7,457 nucleotides of DNA from Proteiniphilum sp. UBA1403 (GCA_002305715.1 DBQD01000067.1:1-7457); one strand, 5' to 3'; positions 1-7,009 are shown, numbered from the stretch's first letter. The notes: generated from the sequence alone by a model not told the origin. A program made the numbers and translations.

Positions 1-1038
1 GCTGAAGGAGGTGTCACCATAACTATTCACCAAGAAGAAATAGATGAACAAAAGGCTAACCTGGAAATTAGTATTCGAGACACCGGAATTGGTATTGCTC
101 AAGACCAGATGGAGGATATTTTTCAACCCTTTGTACAACAAAAAGGCCAAACACTAAAGGCTTATGGTGGAACAGGACTGGGACTTACCATTAGTCGCAG
201 GATGGCCGAGGCGATGGGTGGAGAGATAACCGTAAAAAATAATCCGGATAGGGGAAGTACATTTACGATCATTTTTAGTGAAATTGAATTATCAAAAGTT
301 TTGTCCGATAAATATCGAAACGGATTTGTTGATTACGAGGAAATACGGTTTAAAGGAAGCACTATTCTCATTGTGGATGATATTGAAGATAATCGGAAAT
401 TGTTGCTAGATGCACTGGAACACACTGGTGCTCGACTTCTAGTGGCTGAAGATGGTTTACAGGCAGTGCAAATAGCCACAAAAGAGATTCCCAACCTGAT
501 CTTAATGGACAAACGAATGCCGGTAATGGATGGGATGAAAGCATGTAAACTACTGAAAGAGAATCCAAAAACGAGCAATATCATTTGTATCGGTATGTCG
601 GCAACCTTGCTAATTGGAAAACTTGAATCCGACTCGTTAAAGGTTTTTGATGACAACTTGGTAAAGCCAATCTCTTTTGAAAAGCTTTTTGCGTTACTCA
701 ACAAATACCTCGGCAGCTATCATCATACATCAGAATGTGCCAGAATTATGAAAGAAATGACTGAGGAGGTGGATCAGGATTGGTCTGATGAGTTGAAACA
801 ATACGCTAATGATGTATTGTTACCAAAATACCATCGCGTTATGAGTACTCAGTTAATGGACGAGATGGAGGAGTTCGGTAAGAAATTAGAAGATGCGGGC
901 CAACAATACGGTAATAACAAACTGATTGAGTTCGGCACCATCATTGAAGAATGCGTGGAACAGTTTGACGTGGAGAGACTTTCTCGTATATTGAAAGATC
1001 TTAATCACTATTTTGTCTTTATTGAAAACCACAACTAA
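1..1038 (+). CDS. Hybrid sensor histidine kinase, 3' part (HATPase - receiver - helical tail), 5' end outside window
   Basis: The frame is open from the first base and gives 345 residues before TAA. It is the C-terminal part of a hybrid histidine kinase, which autophosphorylates on an upstream His (not in view) and passes phosphate to its own receiver. Visible in order: the G1 box DTGIGI (fragment residues 27-32), the F box IFQPFVQQ (40-47), the G2 box GGTGLGL (56-62), then a receiver domain at about 119-237. The receiver has the acidic pair D126/D127, phospho-acceptor Asp170 (in LILMDKRMPVMDG), Ser200 and Lys222 (VKPIS). The last ~108 residues are charged and predicted helical. They sit where an HPt domain often lies, but I see no HPt-type His-x-x-Lys-Gly motif. 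The next kinase gene starts 11 bases downstream, so the two are probably co-transcribed. Sensor input, HisKA and N box lie upstream of the window. Family assignment is firm; the signal sensed is unknown. Confidence 0.95.
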   Translation, partial: AEGGVTITIHQEEIDEQKANLEISIRDTGIGIAQDQMEDIFQPFVQQKGQTLKAYGGTGLGLTISRRMAEAMGGEITVKNNPDRGSTFTIIFSEIELSKVLSDKYRNGFVDYEEIRFKGSTILIVDDIEDNRKLLLDALEHTGARLLVAEDGLQAVQIATKEIPNLILMDKRMPVMDGMKACKLLKENPKTSNIICIGMSATLLIGKLESDSLKVFDDNLVKPISFEKLFALLNKYLGSYHHTSECARIMKEMTEEVDQDWSDELKQYANDVLLPKYHRVMSTQLMDEMEEFGKKLEDAGQQYGNNKLIEFGTIIEECVEQFDVERLSRILKDLNHYFVFIENHN

Positions 1039-1049
1039 AAAAGAGGAGA

Positions 1050-2249
1050 ATGACAACTTCACGGAAAGATAAAAAGAGGATTCTGATTGTTGATGACAAC
1101 AAGGAAAATATTCGAGTAATCGGAAGTATCCTTCGCGAAAAAGGATACAATACCGGATTTGCATTGGATGGAAAGCAAGCATTGGATATCTTAACCGGAG
1201 GTGATGTGCTGTTTGATCTGATCTTGCTCGATGTGAACATGCCCGGGATGAATGGTTTTGATGTTTGTCGTGAAATTCGCCGCATTGAACAGTTCAACGA
1301 ACTCCCTATCATTTTTCTTACTGCAAATACAGAATCTTTGCAAATTGTAGAGGGATTCAATAGTGGGGGACAGGATTATGTAACAAAACCATTTAATACA
1401 GACGAGTTACTGGCTAGAATTGACACACACATTGAACTCAGAGAAAAGCGTACAGCGTTGCAACGGATAAATGAGCTGCTGGAGGAAAAAGTAAAAGAGC
1501 GAACCAAAGAGCTGGAGGAATCGAATCGAAAACTTGAGATGGCGTATCAAGAACTTCAACAACTGGATGAATCGAAGGGGGTATTCCTACAATTGATTAG
1601 CCACGAAATAAACACGCCCTTGAACGGCGTAATAGGTTTTGCAGATTATCTGAAAGAGCAGCTTGCCTCCTCCGAATATTTCACGTTGATTGATATGTTG
1701 AGCGAATCGGCTCACAGATTGAACGATTTTGCCCAATCGAGCCTCATTATCACTCGCATGCGGGCTTTACCGGATGAATATAAGAAAGAGGCAATTGATT
1801 TGAATAGATTGGTGAAGGATGTATTGGAGAGCAACAGCGACCGGACAAATAAAAAGGGAATACATGTTTCACTTCAATGGAATACAAACGATTCATTGAT
1901 CTATGGCAACGCTGAGTTGATATTCATCTGTCTGAACCACATATTCAAGAACGCTTTACAACAAACACCCGATAACGAACATATTGACATTATTTGTCAC
2001 AACGAGAACAACAAACTAATCCTCTCATTTGTGGATAGTGGACCAGGTTTCTCGGAAAAGATTCTAGATACACTGTTCCAACCCTTTGTAACAGGTGATT
2101 CCCACGTTGACAATAATAGAGGACTTGGACTGGCAATTGTGAAAATAATCATGGACTTTCACCATTCTGAAATCCAGATCACCAATAAACCGGAAAGGGG
2201 TGCGCATGTGGAAATGCGATTTTCAAAAAAAGAGAACCCGGCTCTGTGA
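1050..2249 (+). CDS. Receiver - HisKA - HATPase histidine kinase (response-regulator-like N-terminus)
   Basis: This 399-residue soluble protein has no signal peptide or membrane segment. The N-terminal receiver (about 10-128) has D15/D16, phospho-acceptor Asp61 (LILLDVNMPGMNG), Thr91 and Lys113 (TKPF). A heptad-like coiled coil follows (about 130-175). The H box ISHEINTPLNGVIGF has His185, the N box LNHIFKNALQQTP has Asn301, the G1 box is DSGPGF (329-334) and the G2 box is NRGLGLAIVK (356-365). It probably receives phosphate on Asp61 from the upstream hybrid kinase and modulates its own kinase activity. It has no DNA-binding output domain, so a further partner is needed for a transcriptional effect. 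The start is ATG 1050, 11 bases after the upstream stop. The GAGGAG at 1043-1048 lies only one base before this ATG, unusually close, but no better in-frame start exists before the receiver motifs. The gene is complete, and its last codons form one arm of a hairpin. Confidence 0.95.
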   Translation: MTTSRKDKKRILIVDDNKENIRVIGSILREKGYNTGFALDGKQALDILTGGDVLFDLILLDVNMPGMNGFDVCREIRRIEQFNELPIIFLTANTESLQIVEGFNSGGQDYVTKPFNTDELLARIDTHIELREKRTALQRINELLEEKVKERTKELEESNRKLEMAYQELQQLDESKGVFLQLISHEINTPLNGVIGFADYLKEQLASSEYFTLIDMLSESAHRLNDFAQSSLIITRMRALPDEYKKEAIDLNRLVKDVLESNSDRTNKKGIHVSLQWNTNDSLIYGNAELIFICLNHIFKNALQQTPDNEHIDIICHNENNKLILSFVDSGPGFSEKILDTLFQPFVTGDSHVDNNRGLGLAIVKIIMDFHHSEIQITNKPERGAHVEMRFSKKENPAL

Positions 2250-2272
2250 GTGAATATAACCACAAAGCCGGG
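2237..2272. terminator. Intrinsic terminator between convergent operons, strongest for the minus strand
   Basis: The arms 2237-2248 and 2261-2272 pair over 12 positions with one C-A mismatch (outer core CCCGGCT/AGCCGGG) around a 12-base loop. Read on the minus strand, the stem is followed within a few bases by a run of seven T (the A-run at 2225-2231 on +). It therefore fits a rho-independent terminator for the ABC operon that ends at 2295. On the plus strand no T-tract follows, so termination of the kinase operon here is less certain. The left arm lies inside the last codons of the kinase gene. Confidence 0.7.
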
Positions 2273-2294
2273 CAACAGCAATTCAATGAACGGT

Positions 2295-3359
2295 TTATCT
2301 TGACCGGATCTCTCGACGCATAAATGCAAGGTAGGAAAGGATGAAGCAGATTAGGGTAAGACCTATAAGCCCAGTAAGTTGTGGCCAGACCAAGAGTAAG
2401 CTCTGCCCCAATGGTAGAGGACCGGGTAAGGCGCCATCCATTTGTTCCATAGTGAGTGGTCCCAGGCTGCGCACCGTTGGCATGAGCAACGTGGAGGTAG
2501 CCTGACTAAACAGCTCGTTCGGCATTAATTGCATGATCAGAAATTGAAAGCGTTCGAAGAGATAGATCGACCGTCTCGATGCAAAGGGAGATGGTGCTAC
2601 CGCATTTATAAGCACGTTGGCAATAAGTGGATAGAAAACCGTAAAAAATAGCCATACAGCAATACCGGAGAGCGCCGAGGTGGCGGGCTGCCGGAAACGC
2701 ACCGAGAAATAGAGTGAAAGATTGAGCCACAGCGCCACATAAACAATACTCAATAATGTGAAAGATATGATTCGCATGAACTCAGATGGTGTAGGTGGAA
2801 TACCTAGTACCACAAGGCCGGCGCCAATCACCAAAAAGCTGAGGAAAAAGAATAGCAACGAAATTACCCAGAGAGCTGCTGTGAACTTCGTGTTGATCAC
2901 ATAGTCACGGGGAATAGGTTGTGCTAACAATCTACTGAGTGTACCTCTATTTTGCTCGGTATTGATTGCATCGAACCCAAGACTGATTCCCAACAATGGG
3001 CCCAGAAAACCGATGAAAACAAAGTAGGGGGGCAGGCTCCCGTCTGACAGGGTAAAAAGTTTCAGAAAGAAAAACTCTTCATCGACACTACCTGGCTTCA
3101 CGGCATCGGAAATGCCACTTAGAGCAGTGTAGAGCGAACCCACACAGGTGAGCAATATGATTGCTATAAGGATTACTACCCGCCAACTACGAATATGATC
3201 GCTCATTTCTTTCAAGACCATGGAGCGGAAAACCCCCGGTACGGCTCCCGAAGAGCGGAAGGTTGTGAGCTCACGTTTCAGCATGGGTATGAGTCGCCGC
3301 AACAGTTCATCCCAGTATGCAGCGTTTAAAAATCTATTTTGTAGCAGCGTGATTTTCAT
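2295..3359 (-). CDS. ABC-2 type transporter permease (NosY-like), partner of the adjacent ATPase
   Basis: This is an integral inner-membrane protein of 354 residues with about six hydrophobic segments (roughly 61-80, 112-130, 160-187, 196-220, 227-253, 320-347). It has the ABC-2 signature stretch EQNRGTLSRLLAQPIPRDYV (135-154) between the second and third segments. It should form the membrane channel or lever driven by the ATPase encoded just upstream. I chose ATG 3359 because AAGGAGGA (3374-3367) sits 7 bases before it. The frame is open upstream to 3479, but that stretch lies inside the ATPase gene and has no such site. The start overlaps the last 26 bases of the ATPase gene, implying translational coupling. 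About 50 polar residues precede the conserved-looking MVLKEMSDHIRSWR, a longer cytoplasmic N-terminus than I expect for the family. Export or membrane remodelling is possible, and the substrate cannot be inferred. Confidence 0.92.
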   Translation of the reverse strand: MKITLLQNRFLNAAYWDELLRRLIPMLKRELTTFRSSGAVPGVFRSMVLKEMSDHIRSWRVVILIAIILLTCVGSLYTALSGISDAVKPGSVDEEFFFLKLFTLSDGSLPPYFVFIGFLGPLLGISLGFDAINTEQNRGTLSRLLAQPIPRDYVINTKFTAALWVISLLFFFLSFLVIGAGLVVLGIPPTPSEFMRIISFTLLSIVYVALWLNLSLYFSVRFRQPATSALSGIAVWLFFTVFYPLIANVLINAVAPSPFASRRSIYLFERFQFLIMQLMPNELFSQATSTLLMPTVRSLGPLTMEQMDGALPGPLPLGQSLLLVWPQLTGLIGLTLICFILSYLAFMRREIRSR

Positions 3360-4125
3360 TGCCTGATCCTCCTTCAAAAAAATGGTGATAAATATCTTCA
3401 AGACCGTACTCTCTTCCTTCATCAGAGGTGCTATTTGGGAAAAGTTGATTAGCAAGTGAGGTAATATCTCCCTGAGCAAGGAGACGCCCCTTCACAAAGA
3501 TCCCTACACGGTCGCAGACCTGTTGCACTTGGTGAAGGTGGTGAGAGGAAAAGAGTACCGTGATTCCCTCCTCGCGACTTAAAGTGACAATCAGACGAAG
3601 GAAATCGCGAGTACCGGAGGGATCGAGGCCGAGTGTGGGCTCATCAAGTATTATCACCTCCGGATAGCGGAGTAAGACGTCGGCAAGACCTAACCGCTGT
3701 CGCATACCACGGGAATACTTACCTGCTTTCTTGGTCGTTTCTTCAGCAAGACCTACCCTCTTCATCAGATGTAAGGCCCGACTATGGGCTTCCTTCTCAG
3801 AGAGACCATTGAGACAAGCAGTATAAATAAGGTTATCGAGACCACTTAGATCGTCATAAAAACCTACATCCTCAGGGAGATAACCCACACGACGTTTCAC
3901 ATCAATAGGTTGCCGCACAGGATCGAGGCCACAAACACGAACACAACCGCTACTGGGTTCTGTCATACCCATGAGCATGAGTATGGTGGTCGATTTGCCG
4001 GCACCATTGGGGCCCAAAAGTCCGAATACTTCACCGCGACCGATCTCCAACGTGAGATTATCGACCGCAACGAAATCACCATATCTCTTTGTGAGATTAC
4101 GGGTTACAATGGTTGCTTCCTCCAT
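3334..4125 (-). CDS. ABC transporter ATP-binding protein (DrrA/NosF-like, ABC-2 type)
   Basis: This 263-residue cytoplasmic nucleotide-binding subunit powers the permease encoded next. Motifs in order: Walker A GPNGAGKST (38-46); a Q-loop region reading GYLPED (81-86), with no Gln at the usual place; signature YSRGMRQRL (137-145) instead of LSGGQ; Walker B VIILDEPTLGLDP (157-169) with catalytic Glu162; H-loop SSHH with His195. The LPED loop and SRGM signature are usual for the DrrA-type subfamily that pairs with ABC-2 permeases, so the enzyme looks fully active. The tail after residue 220 is short and divergent. The ATG at 4125 follows the stop of the NEW3 protein gene by 3 bases. Its Shine-Dalgarno GGGAGGAGA (4140-4132) lies inside that gene's last codons, so the two are probably coupled in translation. 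Confidence 0.96.
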   Translation of the reverse strand: MEEATIVTRNLTKRYGDFVAVDNLTLEIGRGEVFGLLGPNGAGKSTTILMLMGMTEPSSGCVRVCGLDPVRQPIDVKRRVGYLPEDVGFYDDLSGLDNLIYTACLNGLSEKEAHSRALHLMKRVGLAEETTKKAGKYSRGMRQRLGLADVLLRYPEVIILDEPTLGLDPSGTRDFLRLIVTLSREEGITVLFSSHHLHQVQQVCDRVGIFVKGRLLAQGDITSLANQLFPNSTSDEGREYGLEDIYHHFFEGGSGNENHAATK

Positions 4126-4128
4126 GAC

Positions 4129-5277
4129 TTATCTCCTCCCATATTTGCGGAAAAGGTAGACAACTGTACCAATGGTTCCCAATATAATTAGAATGCCCAA
4201 CCATCCCCATAGAAGAGGTGTTTTAACGTTCATACGGAATGATGCGGATGAGTTGGTTTCGGGTGTTTGTGCTGAGAGGGTGAGCACATAATCACCCGGT
4301 ATAGCCTTGTTGTATGCTCGTACCTGAGCCTTCACCTGTGCACTCTCTCCTGCAGCTATGAGGGGTATTGTATCGGGTGTGAAGGTTACCTCCCACCCTT
4401 GTGGTTTGCTGGCATTCATACGTACACTGTTTAGGTCAGTGGAACCAGTATTACGAACGACCAACTCGATGTTCCTGCGACGACCGGCTGTTATCTTTTC
4501 ACTGAGACGACCAGTTGGCGTACTAACTTCGAGTCCAAAACTACCCGATACATCCGCCTCCAGCTCCAAACGGGCTGTGCTGTTGCCTGTTCCGGCGATA
4601 ACAGGGATGGTATATTTGCCCGCTTTCACATTGTAGGGAGCCTTTACCTCAATTTGAATTTCCTTGCTCTGCCCTGGTTCAATCTCCACTGAAGAAGCTT
4701 GTTGATAGTTGGGTTTGAAGATTACCGTCCAGCCTCGTGGTGCATGTGAGCTGAGGGAGTAAAGCTGTTTTTCACCGGTTTGGTTTTCCAACTTTGTACG
4801 GTAGTTAAAGTTTGTGTCGGCATGGCCCTGCATGTTCGCCTGGTCGGCCGTGAAGACTGTCTTCACAGTACCTTGTTCTGACACCTCAACAACGAGGGGC
4901 AGTACACTATGACCTCGTGCAATGACACGGAACGTATAGACTCCCTTCTCAATATCATAGGGAAGATCCACCTTTAAGCTTAGATTTTTCTTATCGTTGG
5001 GCAATACCGAAATTGATTGAGCATTCCATCCCCCCGAGCGGAGCGTATGCTTCCATCTCTCTGGGATGCCTTCTACAGCAATATCGGCGGTTGCAATACC
5101 ACCTCCATTGTTAATTAAATCGATGGAATAGTCGATTGTTTCTCCAGGTGGTACAGTGATGTGGGGATAAGGGGTGTAAAGACGTAATGATTGCGCAATG
5201 GCAGCCTGGCTACCGGTAACAATAATTAATAAAAGTGGCAGAAAAAAATAGGTCAAAATCTGCTTACGATCCAACAT
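4129..5277 (-). CDS. Secreted membrane-anchored protein with NEW3-like repeats, first gene of ABC operon
   Basis: The 382-residue protein has a signal peptide at 1 to about 28 (hydrophobic YFFLPLLLIIVTG, then AAIAQ as a likely cleavage region). Three beta-rich repeats of about 90-100 residues follow (about 38-131, 150-241, 256-352). Each carries NEW3-type phrases: P-G-E/Q near the start (PPGETIDY, EPGQSKEI), P-x-GW (APRGWTVIFKP, KPQGWEVTFTP), and a closing K-x-G-x-Y (EKGVYTF, KAGKYTI, IPGDYVL). A single membrane segment (about 356-376) and a basic tail RKYGRR end it. The predicted topology puts the repeats in the periplasm with a C-terminal anchor in the inner membrane. NEW3 domains (NPCBM-associated, COG1470-like) are Ig-like folds of generally unknown ligand. 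Position ahead of the ATPase and permease suggests a periplasmic partner or substrate-handling subunit. The start at ATG 5277 is supported by AAAGGAGGA (5292-5284) 6 bases upstream. Domain assignment is from recalled motifs. Confidence 0.88.
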   Translation of the reverse strand: MLDRKQILTYFFLPLLLIIVTGSQAAIAQSLRLYTPYPHITVPPGETIDYSIDLINNGGGIATADIAVEGIPERWKHTLRSGGWNAQSISVLPNDKKNLSLKVDLPYDIEKGVYTFRVIARGHSVLPLVVEVSEQGTVKTVFTADQANMQGHADTNFNYRTKLENQTGEKQLYSLSSHAPRGWTVIFKPNYQQASSVEIEPGQSKEIQIEVKAPYNVKAGKYTIPVIAGTGNSTARLELEADVSGSFGLEVSTPTGRLSEKITAGRRRNIELVVRNTGSTDLNSVRMNASKPQGWEVTFTPDTIPLIAAGESAQVKAQVRAYNKAIPGDYVLTLSAQTPETNSSASFRMNVKTPLLWGWLGILIILGTIGTVVYLFRKYGRR

Positions 5278-5283
5278 AAATGA

Positions 5284-5292
5284 TCCTCCTTT
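5284..5292 (-). promoter_or_regulatory. Strong Shine-Dalgarno of the NEW3 protein gene
   Basis: Minus-strand AAAGGAGGA lies 6 bases before ATG 5277 and fixes the start. All three genes of this operon have such sites, whereas the OPA transporter gene has none. Confidence 0.75.
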
Positions 5293-5389
5293 CGTTGTAA
5301 AATTTTAATTGAAAAGTATAACTGTTTTTGAAACTTCTTTCTCTTTCTAATTCATCTATTGCATTATGAGTTTTCAGGTTTTAATAATC

Positions 5390-5423
5390 ACATGAGATGC
5401 CGGCTTCTACTGGCATCTCATGT
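5390..5423 (-). repeat. Perfect 12-bp inverted repeat in the leader of the NEW3-ABC operon
   Basis: ACATGAGATGCC (5390-5401) pairs perfectly with its complement at 5412-5423 around a 10-base loop. If transcription starts at the candidate promoter at 5446-5453, this hairpin is in the 5' untranslated leader. There is no T-tract on either side, so it is not a typical intrinsic terminator. It may stabilise the mRNA, act as a regulatory element or bind protein as DNA. Confidence 0.6.
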
Positions 5424-5440
5424 CGGGAGTGTTCTCTCCG
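5424..5440 (-). repeat. Small hairpin abutting the larger leader hairpin
   Basis: CGGGAG (5424-5429) can pair with CTCTCCG (5434-5440) as six pairs with a one-base bulge and a four-base loop. It adjoins the 12-bp hairpin without a gap and would sit at the very 5' end of the transcript from the candidate promoter. It is short and could be chance. Confidence 0.35.
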
Positions 5441-5445
5441 CAATG

Positions 5446-5453
5446 CAAAAATA
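5446..5453 (-). promoter_or_regulatory. Candidate Bacteroidota -7 box for the NEW3-ABC operon
   Basis: Minus-strand TATTTTTG matches TAnnTTTG exactly. The expected -33 TTTG is not present. Only a T-rich run lies at that distance, on the minus strand around 5471-5477. The resulting leader would be about 160 bases. The match sits in a low-complexity tract, so chance is possible. Confidence 0.35.
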
Positions 5454-5579
5454 AAAAACAGGGAAAACAGAAAAAAAGATTTAGAAAAAATTAACCGATA
5501 AAAGAAATACAGAATCAAAATGTCACAAAGTTTTATTTCGATATCAGAAACATATTGAAAATTTGAACAGTTCCCAAAT

Positions 5580-5619
5580 AAAAATGAGGCTGTCTACCTA
5601 TTGAGACAGCCTCATTTTT
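5580..5619. terminator. Strong bidirectional intrinsic terminator after the OPA transporter gene
   Basis: The arms 5580-5595 and 5604-5619 are perfect complements over 16 bases (core GAGGCTGTCT/AGACAGCCTC) around an 8-base loop. A-rich and T-rich ends give a T-tract on both strands. It starts 3 bases beyond the minus-strand stop at 5623. It should end the transporter transcript and insulate it from the NEW3-ABC operon. Confidence 0.9.
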
Positions 5620-5622
5620 TAT

Positions 5623-6975
5623 TTAAAATTTTCTCTGGTAAGTTAACTCATTTTTCTTTTTAGCATTCCAAACAAGCAATGCCAATAATGTTGACACTAC
5701 AGCAGCACCAATCCAAAAATAATTGATATAGGTAAAATCATATACCTCTTGACCATTTACCATTGTTTTGTTGCCTTCTATAAGTATGCCACTCATGGTG
5801 TCCTGGATAGCTGCACCAATATAACTTGCAATTCCCACAACTCCAAGTGCTGCCCCGGATGCGTTAGCTGGAGCAATATCAACTGCCATAAATCCACCCA
5901 AAAAACAAATTAATACACCTATACCTGTTCCGAAGATAATCATTGCTGTCACATCCACCCAATATGGTGAATCGGGAATTAACAGAAACATGATTAATCC
6001 TACTATGATGAAGATACCAAAAACAAGTGCTGGTAGATTTCTCCTACCTCCAAATAGTTTATCAGATATTACGCCTGAAAATGCTGTACCAATAATTCCA
6101 AAAATTGAACTGATAGAAATAATACTACCCGCCTCTACAATAGAATAGCCTTTTTCGGCTTCCAGATAAAACATTCCCCAGCTATTCACTGCATATCTAC
6201 TTATATACATAAATGCACTGGATAATGCCAAAATCCATATGGCTGGATTTTTTAAAACAGCTTTTTGTGCTGCATTAAAGTCTTCGGTTGTTAGGTCTGT
6301 GTGACTCTCTTCCTTTTTCAATGGTTTCATTACCTGCGGATAGCCTAAGCTTTCGGGAGAATCTTTAAAAAAAATCCAGATAACCAGTACACCAAGTAAT
6401 CCAATCATTCCTGCACCAATAAAACCATAACGCCAACCTAATGCTCCAACTAAGGCTGAAATCACCAAGAATGTAAGTGCTTCACCAATGTTATGACTTG
6501 ACGACCAGAAACCGTAATAAGACCCACGCTTCTCTTCTGGGAACCAACGTGATAAACTCACCACACAAGATGCAGCTCCCATACTTTGAAACCAACCACT
6601 AATACCCCACAGAACAGCAAAAAGTATGAATGAATTGGTAAAACCAAGAAGTAGATTAGCCAAGGCTGTCACTAGCAATCCAGTGGAAACCAATCGTTTT
6701 ACATTGCTACGGTCAGCCAAGAAACCATTTGTAAATTTCCCGATGGCATATGTAATAAACAGCACAGAACCAATAATACCCAACTCTGTTTCGGAGAAAA
6801 CACCCTCATTGACAATCGGTTTCTTTACAACGTTAATACTCAGACGACAAACGTAATATACTCCATAACCGAGGGTAGCGGATATAAAAGTTCCCCACTG
6901 ATAAAATGGTAGACTGTATTTTGGATTTGCACTCGAATTGGGAGGCAATTTTTTGTAAAAATTGAAAATAGACAT
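5623..6975 (-). CDS. MFS transporter, organophosphate:phosphate antiporter (OPA; GlpT/UhpT/UhpC-like)
   Basis: This 450-residue inner-membrane protein has the 12-segment MFS layout and a central cytoplasmic loop (about 204-240). Features shared with the OPA family: YYVCRLSINVV with Arg44 and MYISRYAVNSWG with Arg260, at the positions of the two phosphate-binding Arg of GlpT (Arg45 and Arg269); Lys80 in AIGKFTNGFLADRSN; and His161 in SSSHNIGEA, matching GlpT HNVGG. It should take up a phosphorylated metabolite such as glycerol-3-phosphate or a hexose phosphate in exchange for Pi. The exact substrate, or a UhpC-like sensing role, cannot be told from sequence. A hydrophilic insert of about 20 residues (400-418) separates the last two segments. 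ATG 6975 has no Shine-Dalgarno; its leader is A/T-rich. The gene stands alone between its own promoter and terminator. Confidence 0.93.
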   Translation of the reverse strand: MSIFNFYKKLPPNSSANPKYSLPFYQWGTFISATLGYGVYYVCRLSINVVKKPIVNEGVFSETELGIIGSVLFITYAIGKFTNGFLADRSNVKRLVSTGLLVTALANLLLGFTNSFILFAVLWGISGWFQSMGAASCVVSLSRWFPEEKRGSYYGFWSSSHNIGEALTFLVISALVGALGWRYGFIGAGMIGLLGVLVIWIFFKDSPESLGYPQVMKPLKKEESHTDLTTEDFNAAQKAVLKNPAIWILALSSAFMYISRYAVNSWGMFYLEAEKGYSIVEAGSIISISSIFGIIGTAFSGVISDKLFGGRRNLPALVFGIFIIVGLIMFLLIPDSPYWVDVTAMIIFGTGIGVLICFLGGFMAVDIAPANASGAALGVVGIASYIGAAIQDTMSGILIEGNKTMVNGQEVYDFTYINYFWIGAAVVSTLLALLVWNAKKKNELTYQRKF

Positions 6976-7009
6976 ATTGAGAAAGATCTTTTTTGTAAGT
7001 ATGAGCCGG

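Larger units (their letters stand above)
5278..5579. other. Intergenic leader region of the NEW3-ABC operon
   Basis: About 300 bases without a gene lie between the terminator of the OPA transporter and the start of the NEW3 gene. The region holds the Shine-Dalgarno, a pyrimidine-rich stretch on the + strand (about 5327-5365), two abutting hairpins (5390-5440), a candidate promoter (5446-5453) and a very A-rich + strand tract (about 5447-5487). I see no RNA gene, no recognised riboswitch and no convincing small ORF. Confidence 0.6.

Noticed and set aside
3360..3479. Upstream extension of the permease frame (40 extra codons starting MLREILPH).
   Set aside because: It lies wholly inside the ATPase gene and lacks a ribosome site. 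ATG 3359 has AAGGAGGA at 7 bases.
3334..4125. ATPase read as defective because it lacks LSGGQ and a Q-loop Gln.
   Set aside because: SRGM and LPED are common variants in the DrrA-type ABC-2 subfamily. Walker A, Walker B Glu and H-loop His are intact.
3910..4191. Plus-strand ORF of 93 codons opposite the ATPase and NEW3 genes.
   Set aside because: It is a shadow of well-supported minus-strand genes, with no domain or ribosome site.
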